This document shows positions 1 to 11,700 of a stretch of DNA of 64,000 nucleotides, one piece after another. The notes under the pieces were generated by a model. It was not told where the DNA came from. It worked only from the letters and a program-made list of their open reading frames with translations, and ran no database searches. The DNA is from Epiperipatus broadwayi. Taxonomy: Eukaryota > Onychophora > Udeonychophora > Euonychophora > Peripatidae. Position 1 is the first letter of the stretch. Each line of letters opens with the position of its first letter. The position numbers were made by a program, and so were the translations under genes. Location of the stretch: contig JAQFVV010000036.1 of the NCBI GenBank assembly GCA_028023455.1, forward strand, positions 7,993,576-8,057,575. The letters run 5' to 3'.

Positions 1-1200
1 TTCCCTCCCCAGCATGGTCTTCTGTATTGTGTCTCCACTTTTTTAATGAACATTGTTGTGGGGGAAAAGCCAGCTAAGTAGTAAATGATTTTGGGAAGGA
101 CTACTGAGTTCAGTAATGTGAATTTACCCAACAGTGATAGGTATATCTTGGATAGTGATGACACCATTTTTTCAATTTTGTTGAGCAGTGAGATCTCCAA
201 AATTTTTCCTCATGACTGAACCCAGAAATTTTTGAGGGGACACTCTCAGTATACTCAGGACTTGCTTTCCTGTCAGGATCGACCACATGGCAGATTTGCC
301 TTCATTAATTCGCAGACCGGTGTCAATCGCAAATTGATCTAGGATTTCTTTGAGCCTTGCAAACTCACTCTGTGATGAGAGGAACACCACCACATCATAC
401 ATATAGGTGATGTGTCTGATGTTCTCTCCCAGCAACGGAATTGCAATTCCAGAGAAGGAAGCCTTAATGCTTAACAGTAATGGGTTAACATAGGCTCCAA
501 AACATAGGCTCCAAAGAGAAGTGAGCTTAGTGGCGAACCCTGAGGAATAGAAACACTGGGCCTAAATCCTGGAGCAACTCTGCTATCCAATGAAAGACAA
601 ACCTCCCTGTTTTGCAGGAGGTTCTCAATCATTTGGAGATATGCTGAGGGCACTTGGAGATTCTCCAGTACACTTGGCAGCACATCTATCCTGACACAGT
701 CAAAGCCTCTGGCAAAGTCCAGTTGTACTGTGACTGGCCGGGACATTCTTGTCCTGCGAATGTGATGTTTAATGAGGCGAGAACGACTGACAGCATTGGC
801 AGTCGAGCATCCTTTCTTTGCAAATTGATAAGCTGAGAGTCGCCCAATGATAAAATCCTGAATGTCTTCTTTTATTAGTCCTTCTATGGTCTTTATCATC
901 AAGGGTACCATTGATATAGGATGCAGATTTTCCATGTCATGTGGAGCTTCCCATTTTTTATTAGGGGTACCATGGCTATTGGACAGATATCTGTAATTTC
1001 TCTGCTGTCCTCTGCAAGGTAATCCACCATTCTCTTGATTATTGGAAGTGTGTATTCCTGTAAATGAAGTAGCAGGAATTTGGGAGTTCCAGGCAGGCCA
1101 GGATGTGTCCTATCCGGTAAGGCTTTTAGGCTCTGCAGGATTCTGGTTTTGGTAATTTTGTGATGGGGAGTGTCTTTTGTCACAAATCTTTTCCGCAAAT
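1..1200 (-). pseudogene. LINE ORF2 reverse transcriptase domain (L1), inactivated
   Basis: The RT domain is read in several frames. Near 1198-900 is the pre-RT region. At about 900-530 lie RT motifs including QLDFARGFDCVRIDVL (motif A with its catalytic Asp) and IPQGSPLSSLLFGAYV (motif B). The catalytic YxDD box at about 392-405 reads YMYD, so one of the two metal-binding aspartates is lost. L2 keeps YMDD at the matching place. Frame changes occur near 900 and between about 530 and 435. The enzyme would copy the element's RNA at nicked target DNA, but this copy cannot be active. The thumb and C-terminal region begin in 1-170 and continue outside the window. Confidence 0.8.
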
Positions 1201-1405
1201 TGTAGACACCCAGGGGGTGGAATTTCTTGAGATAAAATTAACAAATCTTGTCTAGCTTTGAAACTCCAGAGTAGTTAAATCCTTGTACCTCTATTGAACT
1301 TGGAGCCTTTTGTTTCATCTTGAACCGAGGGCCCATTGAAGGTATTCTCTAGTCCACCAGTGCTGATGGTGTAAGTACTGTTGAGCCCATTTGATTGAAA
1401 GGTAT

Positions 1406-2400
1406 TCAGCAATAGCACTTTGGACAAACTTGTATCTCAATTTCATTAGCTATATTTTGTGAATCTGGTGGTAATTGTTTCAACTCTTTGGCTATATTGT
1501 CCAACTCTGCAATCATTCTTATTGGGCCTTTTGTTTTGTACGTATAGTTATTGATCGATTCTCCAAGTGAGTTTACAAAATTCACCCATGCTTCAGTTGC
1601 AGTTAAAGTTAGTATCTGAAGGTGGTGAAATGTTATGTAAGCCTCTGATATTAGCTGGGTTGTGATGTTACATCTAGTCAGCATTCTTTTAGTTCGAGGC
1701 AATTCTGTAATTGGAAGTGTCTTTTCTCCCTGATAAACTTTGACTTCTAGCACCAGATGGTCCGTGAAAACTGTAGGCCAGAGGTGGGCTTCTATTTTTG
1801 AAGTCAGAGGTGAGAAGTATACCAGGTCTATTTGAGACTTCGTCTTTTTTATATAAAAGGAGAAGGCATCTTCAGGAAATAAACTTCTTTCACTTGTTAC
1901 GGGGAGGTTTAAACATTTGATGTATTTTGATTGGAACTGATTGGAGGTGTGATTGAAGTCTCCAACGAAAATGATTAAAAATGGGCTAGTTTGTAATACT
2001 GAATTAATAGTGTGTATTACTCTAATGACCATTTCGGGGTTCTTAGACAGGTACACATTTATAATGTTTATAAACCATCCTTGAAACTGGATAATTGCTA
2101 TTAGGCAATTAGCATCTATGTGGAGTAATTTAAATAATGATATATGTGATTTTTTTATTTATTATTATGGCCACTCCACCAACTGCTGAAGAATATGAGT
2201 AGTGAAATATGCCATACTCTTCTATTATTTTAATAATTCTCTCATCTGTCTGAACATATAACTTAGTCTCGGATAAGTAAAGGATGTCTGGGGCCTGCAT
2301 ATGAAACCAGTGTGACAGCGCTTACACCCTATCATGAGAATTTAGGCCCCTGACATTAACAGAACATATGTTTAAAGCTAACATAGGCAGTTGATTATAG
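1406..2400 (-). pseudogene. LINE ORF2 endonuclease and linker (L1)
   Basis: This is the apurinic/apyrimidinic-type endonuclease at the start of ORF2. From about 2385 the minus strand reads NVRGLNSHDR, then after a stop QAPDILYLSETK, which holds the catalytic Glu. Further on are VGDFNH (catalytic GDFN), SQIDLVYFSPL and the TDHL histidine box. The linker to RT follows to about 1406. An internal stop lies after NVRGLNSHDRV and frames shift near 2100. The longest open piece is 216 codons (2056-1406). The domain nicks target DNA to prime reverse transcription. L2 and L3 share the NIRGLNS-type start. Confidence 0.8.
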
Positions 2401-2401
2401 A

Positions 2402-4968
2402 CTATTGAAGCTGGTTATCGACTGGTTCTGCAATCTTGAGAGTGCTATCTTCATCAGAGGTTGATGAAATCACTTCTTGCTCAAGCTGTGCATCACCTTC
2501 AGCTATTGTAGAGGAGGAATCCAAGTATTCAAATTGTAAGACCTGCTCCAAAAATTCATCTTCTAAATTGCTTTCCTGATCACATTCTTCTTTACCTGAG
2601 TCAGTCTTCTCTTCTCCAGATGGCCTAGTCAGAGGAGATCTTAGCCTCACTTTTTTATCTTTATGACTGAAGTTACTGGTTGGTGGATAGTGCATGTCTA
2701 GCAAGTCATCTACACTCGGGCATACACCACTTGAAGATGAATCAGCTGTGCCTATCTTTGATTTTCTTGATCTGACTCTTCTCTTGCGTCTGGATGGGAC
2801 AGGCTGGAAGAGGCTGGTGCTTTCTGCTTCATAGTTACTTAGGTTTGGGTTTCTTGGTTGAACCTCTTCTCTGTGAAGCTTCTCCATTTATTGAGCAACT
2901 TCTGTTATTGCTAAGCTAGATTTCTGGCTCATGCTGTTGGTTGCAACCATTTTCTTGTCATCAGGGAAGTATATCTGGTAGTTTTTGAGAGTTTCCATTT
3001 TGTCGTATTTCTGGAGGCGAGGGCTGTTGGTTGTTGTAAGCCTAGAGCCACTTGTCTCCGCTTGAGGCAGTGGTGTTGGCTTCAAAGTTTTTCTATTACA
3101 TTTGTGGAATTTTATTCAAGATTGCTCCACAATTGGTGCATGTTCTTTCACTGCAGTCCCTTATCAGATGACCTCGTTGTTGGAAATGAAAGCATTGTGG
3201 AGCCACTCCACATAGCACTATGATAAGTGGTTGGTCATATAATTCAACCAACCCTGGTATTGTTAAAGGTGAAATTCCTTTTCCCAGTATCAGGCTGAAG
3301 TCAGCTACGTTGGTGAGAATATCTTTCCCTAAGTAACTAATAGTTCTGTATTTGAAACTGAATAGGTTGCCATAAGGGAAAAGGGATGTTTTGTAGCTCT
3401 GTTTTTTCAAAGTTTACGTTACAGTTTCTAACATAGCCTTGTATTGTACTGGGTCTATTTATATCTATTGTGATCAAGTAGAGTCCATTGAGGCATCTGT
3501 GGTTATTACGTAAAGCTTCTTTGGCTAAGATATTGTTAAATTGGACAACCACATATCCGTGTTTAGGGTGGAACAATACTTTGTAGACTGAATCCCATAT
3601 TCCTTGAGTTTTAAAAAAGTCAAAAAGTGACTTTACTGGAAATTTATACAATTGGTTGTTGTCATCTGTGGTTGACAAAATAATGGTTTTGTACTCTTTA
3701 TAACTTTGGAATGATTTCATCAAGAGAGCAGGGATGGTTTGGTTAAAGTTGGAGCTTATTTTTGCATGATGTGCTGGATCACATGAACTTTCATTAATGG
3801 CAGAAGGTGACAAGTTGTCATATTTTTCTTCTCTCTGAATTGACTCACTGTCCATTATTTCAATAGATCTATCAATCAGGTTTGAACTAGTGTGAGGATT
3901 GAATTCAGGTCTATTCTGATATTGTGTTCTTGAATTATTTACCATTGTTGTTTTTATGGCAGCTTTCTCAGCACATGGCATGGACTAGAACAATTAAAGT
4001 TAAAGTTCATTCTGTCTATGTCATTATCAGAAGAGGTTTTAGACTTGAGTTTGGGTAGGTCTTCTCTACTATTGTCGGTTTCTCCCTTGGGAATCATGGT
4101 GTGGGTGTTGTGGCTTCTAAATTGTTTGTTTATTCGTAATTGGAAAACATTATTAGCTTGGGTATAGTTATTAGTGTGGGAAAATTTGAGATTAATCAAA
4201 CCTGATCTGTTATTTGTTTTTTGTTCTTCATTGGAGTGATAATCACTGTCATATTTGGCTTCCTCAGAAGTTGTAGGGTCTATCCAGTGATTTTCAGAAC
4301 TTAAATCATTGTTTTTGATGTGTAGATCACTTTTGTCATGATTTGCGCTATTGTAAACTTTTTTTAAATTTTTTAATGGCGCCACCTCTGCGTTATTTTT
4401 TTCTCCATAACTTTTTTCGCTTACGCCAGAAATTTTCGATTTTTGGATAGAGTTGTAGCTGGTATCAAAATCCATATTGTTTGATTTTAATATTAAATTC
4501 GAATTGTTTTCTAAGCCCTTAATATTTTGCTGCAAGGTTTCTTCACACTTTTCAGCTTCCCGAATGTGAAATTGCCATTTTTTTTCTCTGTTACACCAGT
4601 TTTGATAGTTTTTTCGTAACTTTTGATTGCAGTGGCCAATTTACTTAAGTTTTTTTTCTGGATTGTAGGGGAAATCAGGCTCTATTGGAATGTTCTCAGA
4701 GGCCTTGTTCTAAAATTGTATTTTTTCATGTCAAAGTCCACGTTACTTTTTGCGGTTTTTCCGGACGTTTTGTTGGTAATATTTGCAGCAAAATTGAACG
4801 TTTTTCTTGTTTCTATGTTGTCTTTGGATAATAATTTGTCATTAACAGTGTTTTCCTGTTTATTTGCGCATTTTTGGCTTGTTATGAGCTCATTTTCAAT
4901 CATTTTTTCACCATTCCCACATCATGCTTATTGACCTGGCTGGCATGAGCTTTCTTTACTGGTACCAT
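2402..4968 (-). pseudogene. LINE ORF1 (nucleic-acid-binding, CCHC) of L1, fragmented
   Basis: This is the ORF1 protein of L1, which in this family packages element RNA. The best start is an ATG at 4968. The N-terminal part is low-complexity and polar (Asn, Ser and Lys rich). A central conserved block near 3750-3450 contains YKFPVKSLFDFF and LFHPKHGYVVVQF, also present in L2 and L3. A zinc knuckle follows near 3210-3120, with CFHFQQRGHLIRDC and then CTNC. The C-terminal tail (2887-2402) is charged, with an Arg/Lys cluster and an acidic end. It is split into at least five open pieces by frameshifts near 3980, 3400 and 3090 and a stop near 4680. The adjacent tail frames at 3085-2888 and 2887-2402 abut directly. 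Confidence 0.75.
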
Positions 4969-6180
4969 TAGGCGTTTAACATAAGAAATAATTAACTAAT
5001 GGTATTCGGGTACTAATTTAACTTTTTCTTTAACTAAATTCTAACATATACTTATACCAAAGTTGATTAACCTGAATAAAAAGTTTCCAGATGATCTAAA
5101 AATTTAGAACAGTATATTAAATTGCTTAAACTGCAACATTAAAAAATGAAGTCTTTTCAAAATTAAACATTAAAAAATGAAGTCTTTTCAAAATTAATTA
5201 ATACTACTAGCAGATAGTTCCTGCATAAGCTTTCAAGTTAATAATTCCGTATTCATATATATTATAACACGCGAGCACGTAAGTATATTAGCAACAACGA
5301 ATATTACAACAATTATTATTGTTGTTTATTCTAATAATTTTACAGTCGATCTCTAGCAAATAATTATTTGACATAAATGTATCCATTGTTCTGGGTAGTA
5401 TCTCATGTCAGGTTTTAATTAGTATATCACACTACTTATTCCTATATCTCTTAAAACAATTCAACCCTATTTTTCCTTTATTCAAGTGCATATTTCATAA
5501 TTAGGAATACTATTTTAATATAATATTTTACACAATTACAAATCTATAATTAATTATACAAATAAATTATAACATTACCATATTATATATCCGGGTTGAC
5601 AAAATAACCTGCATATAATGAAATGCTAGACATTAACCTTAATTTATTTATTACTTACTATTTTTTTTTTTATAAAACATTAACGAATATGGACTAGTAC
5701 TTTAAGTTAGCTTGTATAAGAATCAATGTACAAAGTACATGGTTACATAATGCTGCTGATGATGATGCCCTTTTTGTAATGGGGTAAATTACACTAACTT
5801 TTAATTAGTATTTTATCAAAATCGAATTTTTCCAATTCTAACAATTTTCATTCTATACATTTTCCCATGATCGTCAATGATTAGTTTACTGATCTAGTCG
5901 TGCATATAGGCAACATTTTATAATGGATGAAATACTCCTGTCCTGCGGAGAATGATCAATATGATCTGAATAAAATCCAATCTAATTTAATCTAATCTAG
6001 CTCAATCGGATTGCCATTATGTAATGAACTATCATAAAACACTAATGATCTTTGCTAAAGCCTAATTTATTTAAGCTATGTGTAAAACGAAATAACAATG
6101 AGATTATCTGTTCCAGACATCAACAAATCCATCATGATTACAAAGTAAACTGCAATAAGCAGTGAAACCGTATATCATTG
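4969..6180. other. AT-rich spacer with a 31-bp tandem duplication
   Basis: No coding or RNA feature is recognised. At 5135-5196 a 31-base unit containing AAAATGAAGTCTTTTC is present twice in tandem, nearly identical. A T-run near 5661-5673 and a short GAT-rich stretch near 5757 are the only other structure. Confidence 0.5.
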
Positions 6181-6188
6181 CCCTAAAC

Positions 6189-8720
6189 CAGTGATGCCCA
6201 ACCTTTAACTTGACGGGAGCCAGTTGAGAATTTAAAAAAATTTGGGGAGCCACAATTATATATTGCATTTTTCATATTACATTTATAAACATAATTCACA
6301 AATTAAAAAAAAAAAAACTGGTGTAATATGCTAAAAAGAAAAAAAATGTAAATACATTTTATTTATATTTATTTATTAAAAATGTGGTAACATACATAAG
6401 TATATTTTAATTATTTTATTTAATGTGAAACCTGACACTGCATATCACCTGCGAGTTTATTGTATTCTGGTATATATGATGTTATGGCTAAATTCATGCA
6501 GTCATTCAGATGTTCATTTGTTATCCTGGAGCGGAACTTTGATTTTAACAAATTCATTGTTGAGAAACCACTTTCACAAAGGTAAGTTGATCCAAAGCAG
6601 GAGTTTAGCCTTTGAAAAGTTTCTTTTAAAAGTGGATATTTTTTCTCACCTACAAGTACCCAAAAGTCTGTTTGTAATATTCTTGTTTTTAATTGTAAAT
6701 CAGATTGAAAATCGATTATTTCCATTTCCAGATCAGTAGAATTTTTATTTAACATGTTTGCAATTTGTTGCGATATTTCAGAAATATTAGTATCAACAAA
6801 TGGATTTGAAATGAATGAAGCAATGGGCTGAATTTTACGAAAATCAGAAAATCTAATTTCGAAATTATTTTTAAGCTCGACGAGATTTTCTGAATATCTC
6901 ATTGTGTCAATGTCCTTATATTTCTTTGTGTAATTTTCCAAATTTGTAAAGTGGCAAAAGTTACATTCCTCTATTTGGGATATCCACAAATTTAGTTTTG
7001 ATTTAAAAGCGTTGATACTTCCAATTAATTCAATAATAGTTTTTTCTTTACCCTGAAGTTCAAGATTCAGTTTGTTCACTTTTGTTGTTATGTCTGTAAG
7101 AAATGCTAAATCAGATAACCAGCTATGATTATCAAGTTCTTCATAAGTTTCGTTTCTGAATTCTAAAAACTGTTTTATTTCCGGAAGAAGATCTAAAAAG
7201 TGTTGTAGAACTTTTCCCTTACTAAGCCATCTAACTTCCGAGTGTAACAACAAAGTTCCATACTCAGCATCAAGTTCATCAGTCAGTATTTTGAACAATC
7301 TACTCTGAAGTGGTCTGGCACAAATGGAATTTACAATTTTCAAAACAATTTTCATTGTATGTTCATAACATAAAACTTTTGTACATAATGCCTGTTGATG
7401 TATGATGCAATGGTAAGTAAAAAAGTTTGGAAATTCAGCATCATTCTTACAAAATGTGATGAAACCAACACCAGAACCAATCATGGCAGGTGCTCCGTCT
7501 GTTGTTATGGACACAAGTTTTTGAAGTGGAAATTTAATTTCAGTTAAATGATTTTTTATAACTTGATATATGTCCACTCCACGTGTATTACCTTTTAATG
7601 GCAAAACTGATAATAGATCTTCTTTCACTGAGCAATTATCAAAGACCATCCTTATAAAAATATTTACTTGAGCTACATTGCAGATATCTGTTGATTCATC
7701 GCATTGTAAACTTAAGAAAACACATTTTTGTAAATCAGTTTTTACTTGTTCTTTGACATTTTGAGACATAGCTTCTACTCTACGAGTGATAGAATTTCTG
7801 GATAATTGGATGTCCTGAAAAGCTGACAAAATTTCATTTTTATTTTTGGCTTCTTGAAATAAAATCTCCGATGCAGCAAGCATTGCTTCTTTTATTATGT
7901 TGCCATCATCAAAGGGCTTTTTATGAATTGCAAGTATATGTGCAATCTTAAATGATGCTACTGTTGCAACCTTCGTTTTATTTGCAGACTTGGTAAACAT
8001 TGATTGTTGGGCAACTAATGTGTTTTTCAGTTCTTTCACTTTACATTTTCTTAGATTGCTGTCTGAAGGATAATCAGTATCATATTTATTATGAAGAGTT
8101 TTAAAATGTCGTTCAACGTTGCTTTTTTTCCCAAGAGAAACCGTTGATCCGCATATTAAACAAATACATTTATTCTTAAAGTTTATGAAAAAATATTTCT
8201 TTTCCCACTCGTCATTGAAAATGTAATTGTAGGTACGTTTTTTCTTTTTTTCCGGCTCATATATTGACATGATTATGGAGCTAAAAAAGATAGAATTACA
8301 AAATTTAGAAGAAGCGACTATTTTTTATGCCAGTGTGAGACACGAAATACTTACTTCGCTAACAACTTCGAAATTTGTTCTGTGTTCACTGTCGTGTCTC
8401 TTGTGTTTCATGCAAACTATAGCAAACAATTGACGGTAGCGCTGTAAAGTAGCGTGTTGACTGCACAATTCGAGAATGGAAAATGAAACCAATGAAATTC
8501 GTGTATTTCAAATACACTTCTTTCATTGGACACTGTTATGAATCATCTGATTTGTTTCATTCCCATTATCATTTGTATTGTAAAAATGTTTATTTTTTAG
8601 TGTGTGCATGTGGCGTCAAGATATATAAAATATTTTATCAATTTGAAGAGTGCAATGCGAGCCACATTAAATGGTGTGTGAGCCACATGTGACTCGCGAG
8701 CTATGGGTTGGGCACCCCTG
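6189..8720 (-). mobile_element. Complete hAT-superfamily DNA transposon, 2532 bp
   Basis: The left end reads CAGTGATGCCCAACC at 6189-6203. The right end reads CAGGGGTGCCCAACC on the minus strand at 8720-8706, matching 13/15, typical of hAT (Charlie-like) terminal inverted repeats. The element is flanked by an exact 8-bp target duplication, CCCTAAAC, at 6181-6188 and 8721-8728, the length expected for hAT. A single long transposase ORF lies inside. Subterminal AGCCAC-like motifs recur near both ends (6218-6223, 6248-6253, about 8659-8664 and 8681-8686), all in the same plus-strand orientation. The perfect duplication and open ORF suggest a fairly young insertion. The terminal mismatches may weaken mobility. 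Confidence 0.93.
6420..8270 (-). CDS. hAT transposase with BED zinc finger (GTF2IRD2/SCAND3/ZBED5-like), 616 aa, uninterrupted
   Basis: This is a cut-and-paste transposase acting in the nucleus on the ends of its own element. A BED-type finger is near the N-terminus, with CLIC at residues 37-40 and H55 and H60 in the ERHFKTLH segment. The RNase H-like core follows. Candidate catalytic aspartates are D191 in LQCDEST and D258 in TTDGAPAM, and the conserved RW pair is at 347-348 in EVRWLSKG. The hATC dimerisation region is at about 530-600, with CFGSTYLCESGFS. The length is normal for the family. The chosen start, MSIYEPEKKKKR, sits about 450 bp inside the right terminus and gives a lysine-rich leader. 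No internal stop or frameshift exists. Proteins of this type have been domesticated in animals, but here it still lies within its own ends and target duplication. Confidence 0.93.
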   Translation of the reverse strand: MSIYEPEKKKKRTYNYIFNDEWEKKYFFINFKNKCICLICGSTVSLGKKSNVERHFKTLHNKYDTDYPSDSNLRKCKVKELKNTLVAQQSMFTKSANKTKVATVASFKIAHILAIHKKPFDDGNIIKEAMLAASEILFQEAKNKNEILSAFQDIQLSRNSITRRVEAMSQNVKEQVKTDLQKCVFLSLQCDESTDICNVAQVNIFIRMVFDNCSVKEDLLSVLPLKGNTRGVDIYQVIKNHLTEIKFPLQKLVSITTDGAPAMIGSGVGFITFCKNDAEFPNFFTYHCIIHQQALCTKVLCYEHTMKIVLKIVNSICARPLQSRLFKILTDELDAEYGTLLLHSEVRWLSKGKVLQHFLDLLPEIKQFLEFRNETYEELDNHSWLSDLAFLTDITTKVNKLNLELQGKEKTIIELIGSINAFKSKLNLWISQIEECNFCHFTNLENYTKKYKDIDTMRYSENLVELKNNFEIRFSDFRKIQPIASFISNPFVDTNISEISQQIANMLNKNSTDLEMEIIDFQSDLQLKTRILQTDFWVLVGEKKYPLLKETFQRLNSCFGSTYLCESGFSTMNLLKSKFRSRITNEHLNDCMNLAITSYIPEYNKLAGDMQCQVSH

Positions 8721-8728
8721 CCCTAAAC

Positions 8729-11700
8729 AATAATATATGATTAAGCTAACTATTTGATTAGTAATTGGAAGAAAGTCTATTCGAATCAATAACTAAGCTA
8801 GGTTCCAAAATACTTTATTAATCTATTGTTATTATAATAATTCAAATCTATTTAATATTTAATGATACTGCATTTTATCTAAACGGATGAGCTTCTAAAT
8901 AACTATAACTGCATTTTACAAGACATTTAAAAACCTATACACTACTTTAAATGTTGAAATCAAGTAATCTTTTAGTCAAATGTACATCTAGTTTAATAAA
9001 ACATTAAATACAATGTATAAACATTTTATTCATATCTTCCATTCCAATAAAACGATACATAATTATTGCTTCGTTTATATTTTAAAATGGAATACTCCAC
9101 GAGAATTTATTATCAACAAATCTGTTAGATAATTTCTAACTCTACAATGACCAATCACATTATATAAAATATATCTTAAGTTTCTATTGGATGTTTATTA
9201 ACTTATAATTATTAATATTATTTATTTGAATCTTCAATCAATCGAATATGATATTAATTTTGGTAACAATTAAACTATGCGACTATAATTGTCAGTTATT
9301 CTAATCAAAGATAATATTCAGTTAAACTAGTCAATGAAATTTGTTATCTTTACTTTAGAGAAATTTAAAAAGTATTTAAGACAAATCATTCTCAACCAAT
9401 GACAAAATACGATCTATTTAGACTTTTATGACGGGACTAGATAAGCAAAAAAATAATCGACTCTAAGCTAATGACATTTATCTGTAATATTAACTAAAAT
9501 ATATATAAGCAAATACTCCAATGGAGAAATAAATATAAAGTATATATATTGTGCCCTTTTGTATGGGTCACCATTTAAGTTTTGTGCTAATTTAGTAGAA
9601 AATTTTAAATTTAAGAAGTATTTTAAAAGTGTGATGTTGACTTTGCTTGTGGTAATATTACCATAAGTTTAATTAAAGCAATCTATGAGTATTTGATATG
9701 TGAATTGTGTTGGTATTGGGAAGATATTTAAAATGATGATGATTATGATGTAATACTGCATTAATAAATTTAATAACAAATGTTTAAAGCTAAAGTATTT
9801 AAAAGACAAGTTAAAATTAGACCAAGATATTTATTTAATTTAAAATATATGTTAAAAGTGAATAGAAATATTTTAAATTATAAGTACTTAAATTGAGATT
9901 AATATTTGATTTTAATCATATTAAATAATTATTTTAAAATCTGATATAATATCTTATTTATTTTAAAAATATTTATTTTAAAAAATGCAATTGTTAGTTT
10001 ATTTTTAGACTATGAAGCGTTTCTTGTGTTATAAAAAAAAAACAGATGTTAGTTAAATTTACACAAGCACGCGTGGAAGTTGTCTAATAAAGTTGCATAA
10101 CTATTTTACAAAATTATGTTGTGAAATTTATAAATAATACGTGAGTTATCACGAGATAAAAATAAAAGATATTAATGTAGAATATTAAATCTGATTTTTA
10201 AAAATATTACTTTAAAAATATAACGTATTTAAAAGATTTAGTTTATTTTAATGATCTTATAAAAGTTAAAATTTAGGCCAAGTGAGAAAGAATATTTTAA
10301 AAAATGTTTGATAGATTTGAATAAACGATAAAATTATTTTTAAAATGTGATAATATTAAATATTAAATAAGTTATTATTTTATTTTTAATAGTGTGTTAG
10401 TAAATATGTAAATAAGCTAGAAAGTTTGATTGTTTAAACGTACCAATCAGATAAGGAGTTTCTGACAGTATAAAAGTTGGATTCAATTGTTGAAGGGGGC
10501 TCTCTGTAATTAAATTTCTAAGTTAATCGTGCTATTGAGAAAATAGCCAAGTAAATTTATAAACGCTCTTAAAATCAGTTGTAAAATCATAAGAGTGTTA
10601 TTGTATATAATTTTATAATTTTTAAATGATAAGTATGCAGTAGAAACTTAATAATTCCCTATTAGTCTTCTCAATATCGAAACTTAATTTACGTACGAAT
10701 AATCATGGGAACATCACGTATCGGAGAAATATATCAGAAACTTTATGCTATAGAAATAACAGACGCTGGATTAGTACAGAAAACTATAAGATGGAGAAAA
10801 GTAGTATTTTGGACTATAAGTAGTATTAAAAGTTTAAATTACTATTGTCTATTATAAATAGATATTTAAAAGAAATATGAATACTTCTATAGAAAGAAAG
10901 TATTTTTGCAGATTTAAAAAAATAAAATGTATATCTTAAATAAAGATATAAGAAGTAGTAATTTTAATAAATACATGCCTTGTTAAGTCTTTGTGTTTAA
11001 AAGACTAAATATTGACGATTTGAAAAGGCAAATAGATTATAAATATGATTATTTAAAATCGTAATATAATAAAATTATTATATCTAAGTAATCTAAAACG
11101 CTGGACGTTATAGATGGAAAAATAGATTCTTACCTAGATATATTGTTTTGAAAAATGCGCAAGTAATATGTGGACGTCCAGGCCAAACCAAATCGGGCCA
11201 AGCTGAGTTAATGGAAGTATTTAAATGAGAATAATTCAACAGTTATAAATTAATTTGGAAATAATAACTTTTGAACAATATTTTATGAAGAACTGGATCC
11301 AGAAACAGAACTTATAAACTATTTTTTTTTAATTTTATTTTGTTTTCTTGTGGAACTTATTATTTTTAAAAAAATAAACGTTATCATTTTTATTATAAAC
11401 TTTCAAGAAACACGTGATACAACGGAACAGGAAATAGTGTTCTATTGACTTTATATGTAGGATATTTGTTAGAACTTTTATGGTAGAACAAAAGTCGTCG
11501 CTGGAATACGTAATATAATCTTTTATTTTATTTATTTAACATAAAATTTAAAATATTATTAAACTATTAAAAAGTAGGTTAGGTACATTTATTAAATAGT
11601 AACTTAAAAATAATATAATAATTAATTACATAAATTTATTTTTATAATTAATATAACACGGAATATTCTAATGAATGTTTATGAGTGAAAATGTGAATGA

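Larger units (their letters stand above)
1..4968 (-). mobile_element. LINE copy L1 (non-LTR retrotransposon, decayed, 3' end outside window)
   Basis: This is a non-LTR retrotransposon read on the minus strand. ORF1 lies at about 4968-2402 and ends in a CCHC knuckle region. ORF2 follows at about 2400-1, with an endonuclease, a linker and a reverse transcriptase. The layout fits the Jockey/I/CR1 group; the exact clade is not assignable by eye. L2 (37810-43640) and L3 (19100-24060) carry the same ORF1 and ORF2 blocks, so this is a family with at least three copies in the window. The element is broken by many stops and frameshifts and runs past the left edge: bases 1-170 still match the RT thumb region seen in L2. 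No 5' UTR boundary or target duplication could be set. Confidence 0.85.

Noticed and set aside
4623-4934. Plus-strand ORF of 103 codons
   Set aside because: It is the antisense shadow of LINE L1 ORF1 N-terminal sequence; the hydrophobic look comes from reverse-complemented Asn/Lys codons.
6425-6739. Plus-strand ORF of 104 codons
   Set aside because: Antisense of the hAT transposase C-terminus.
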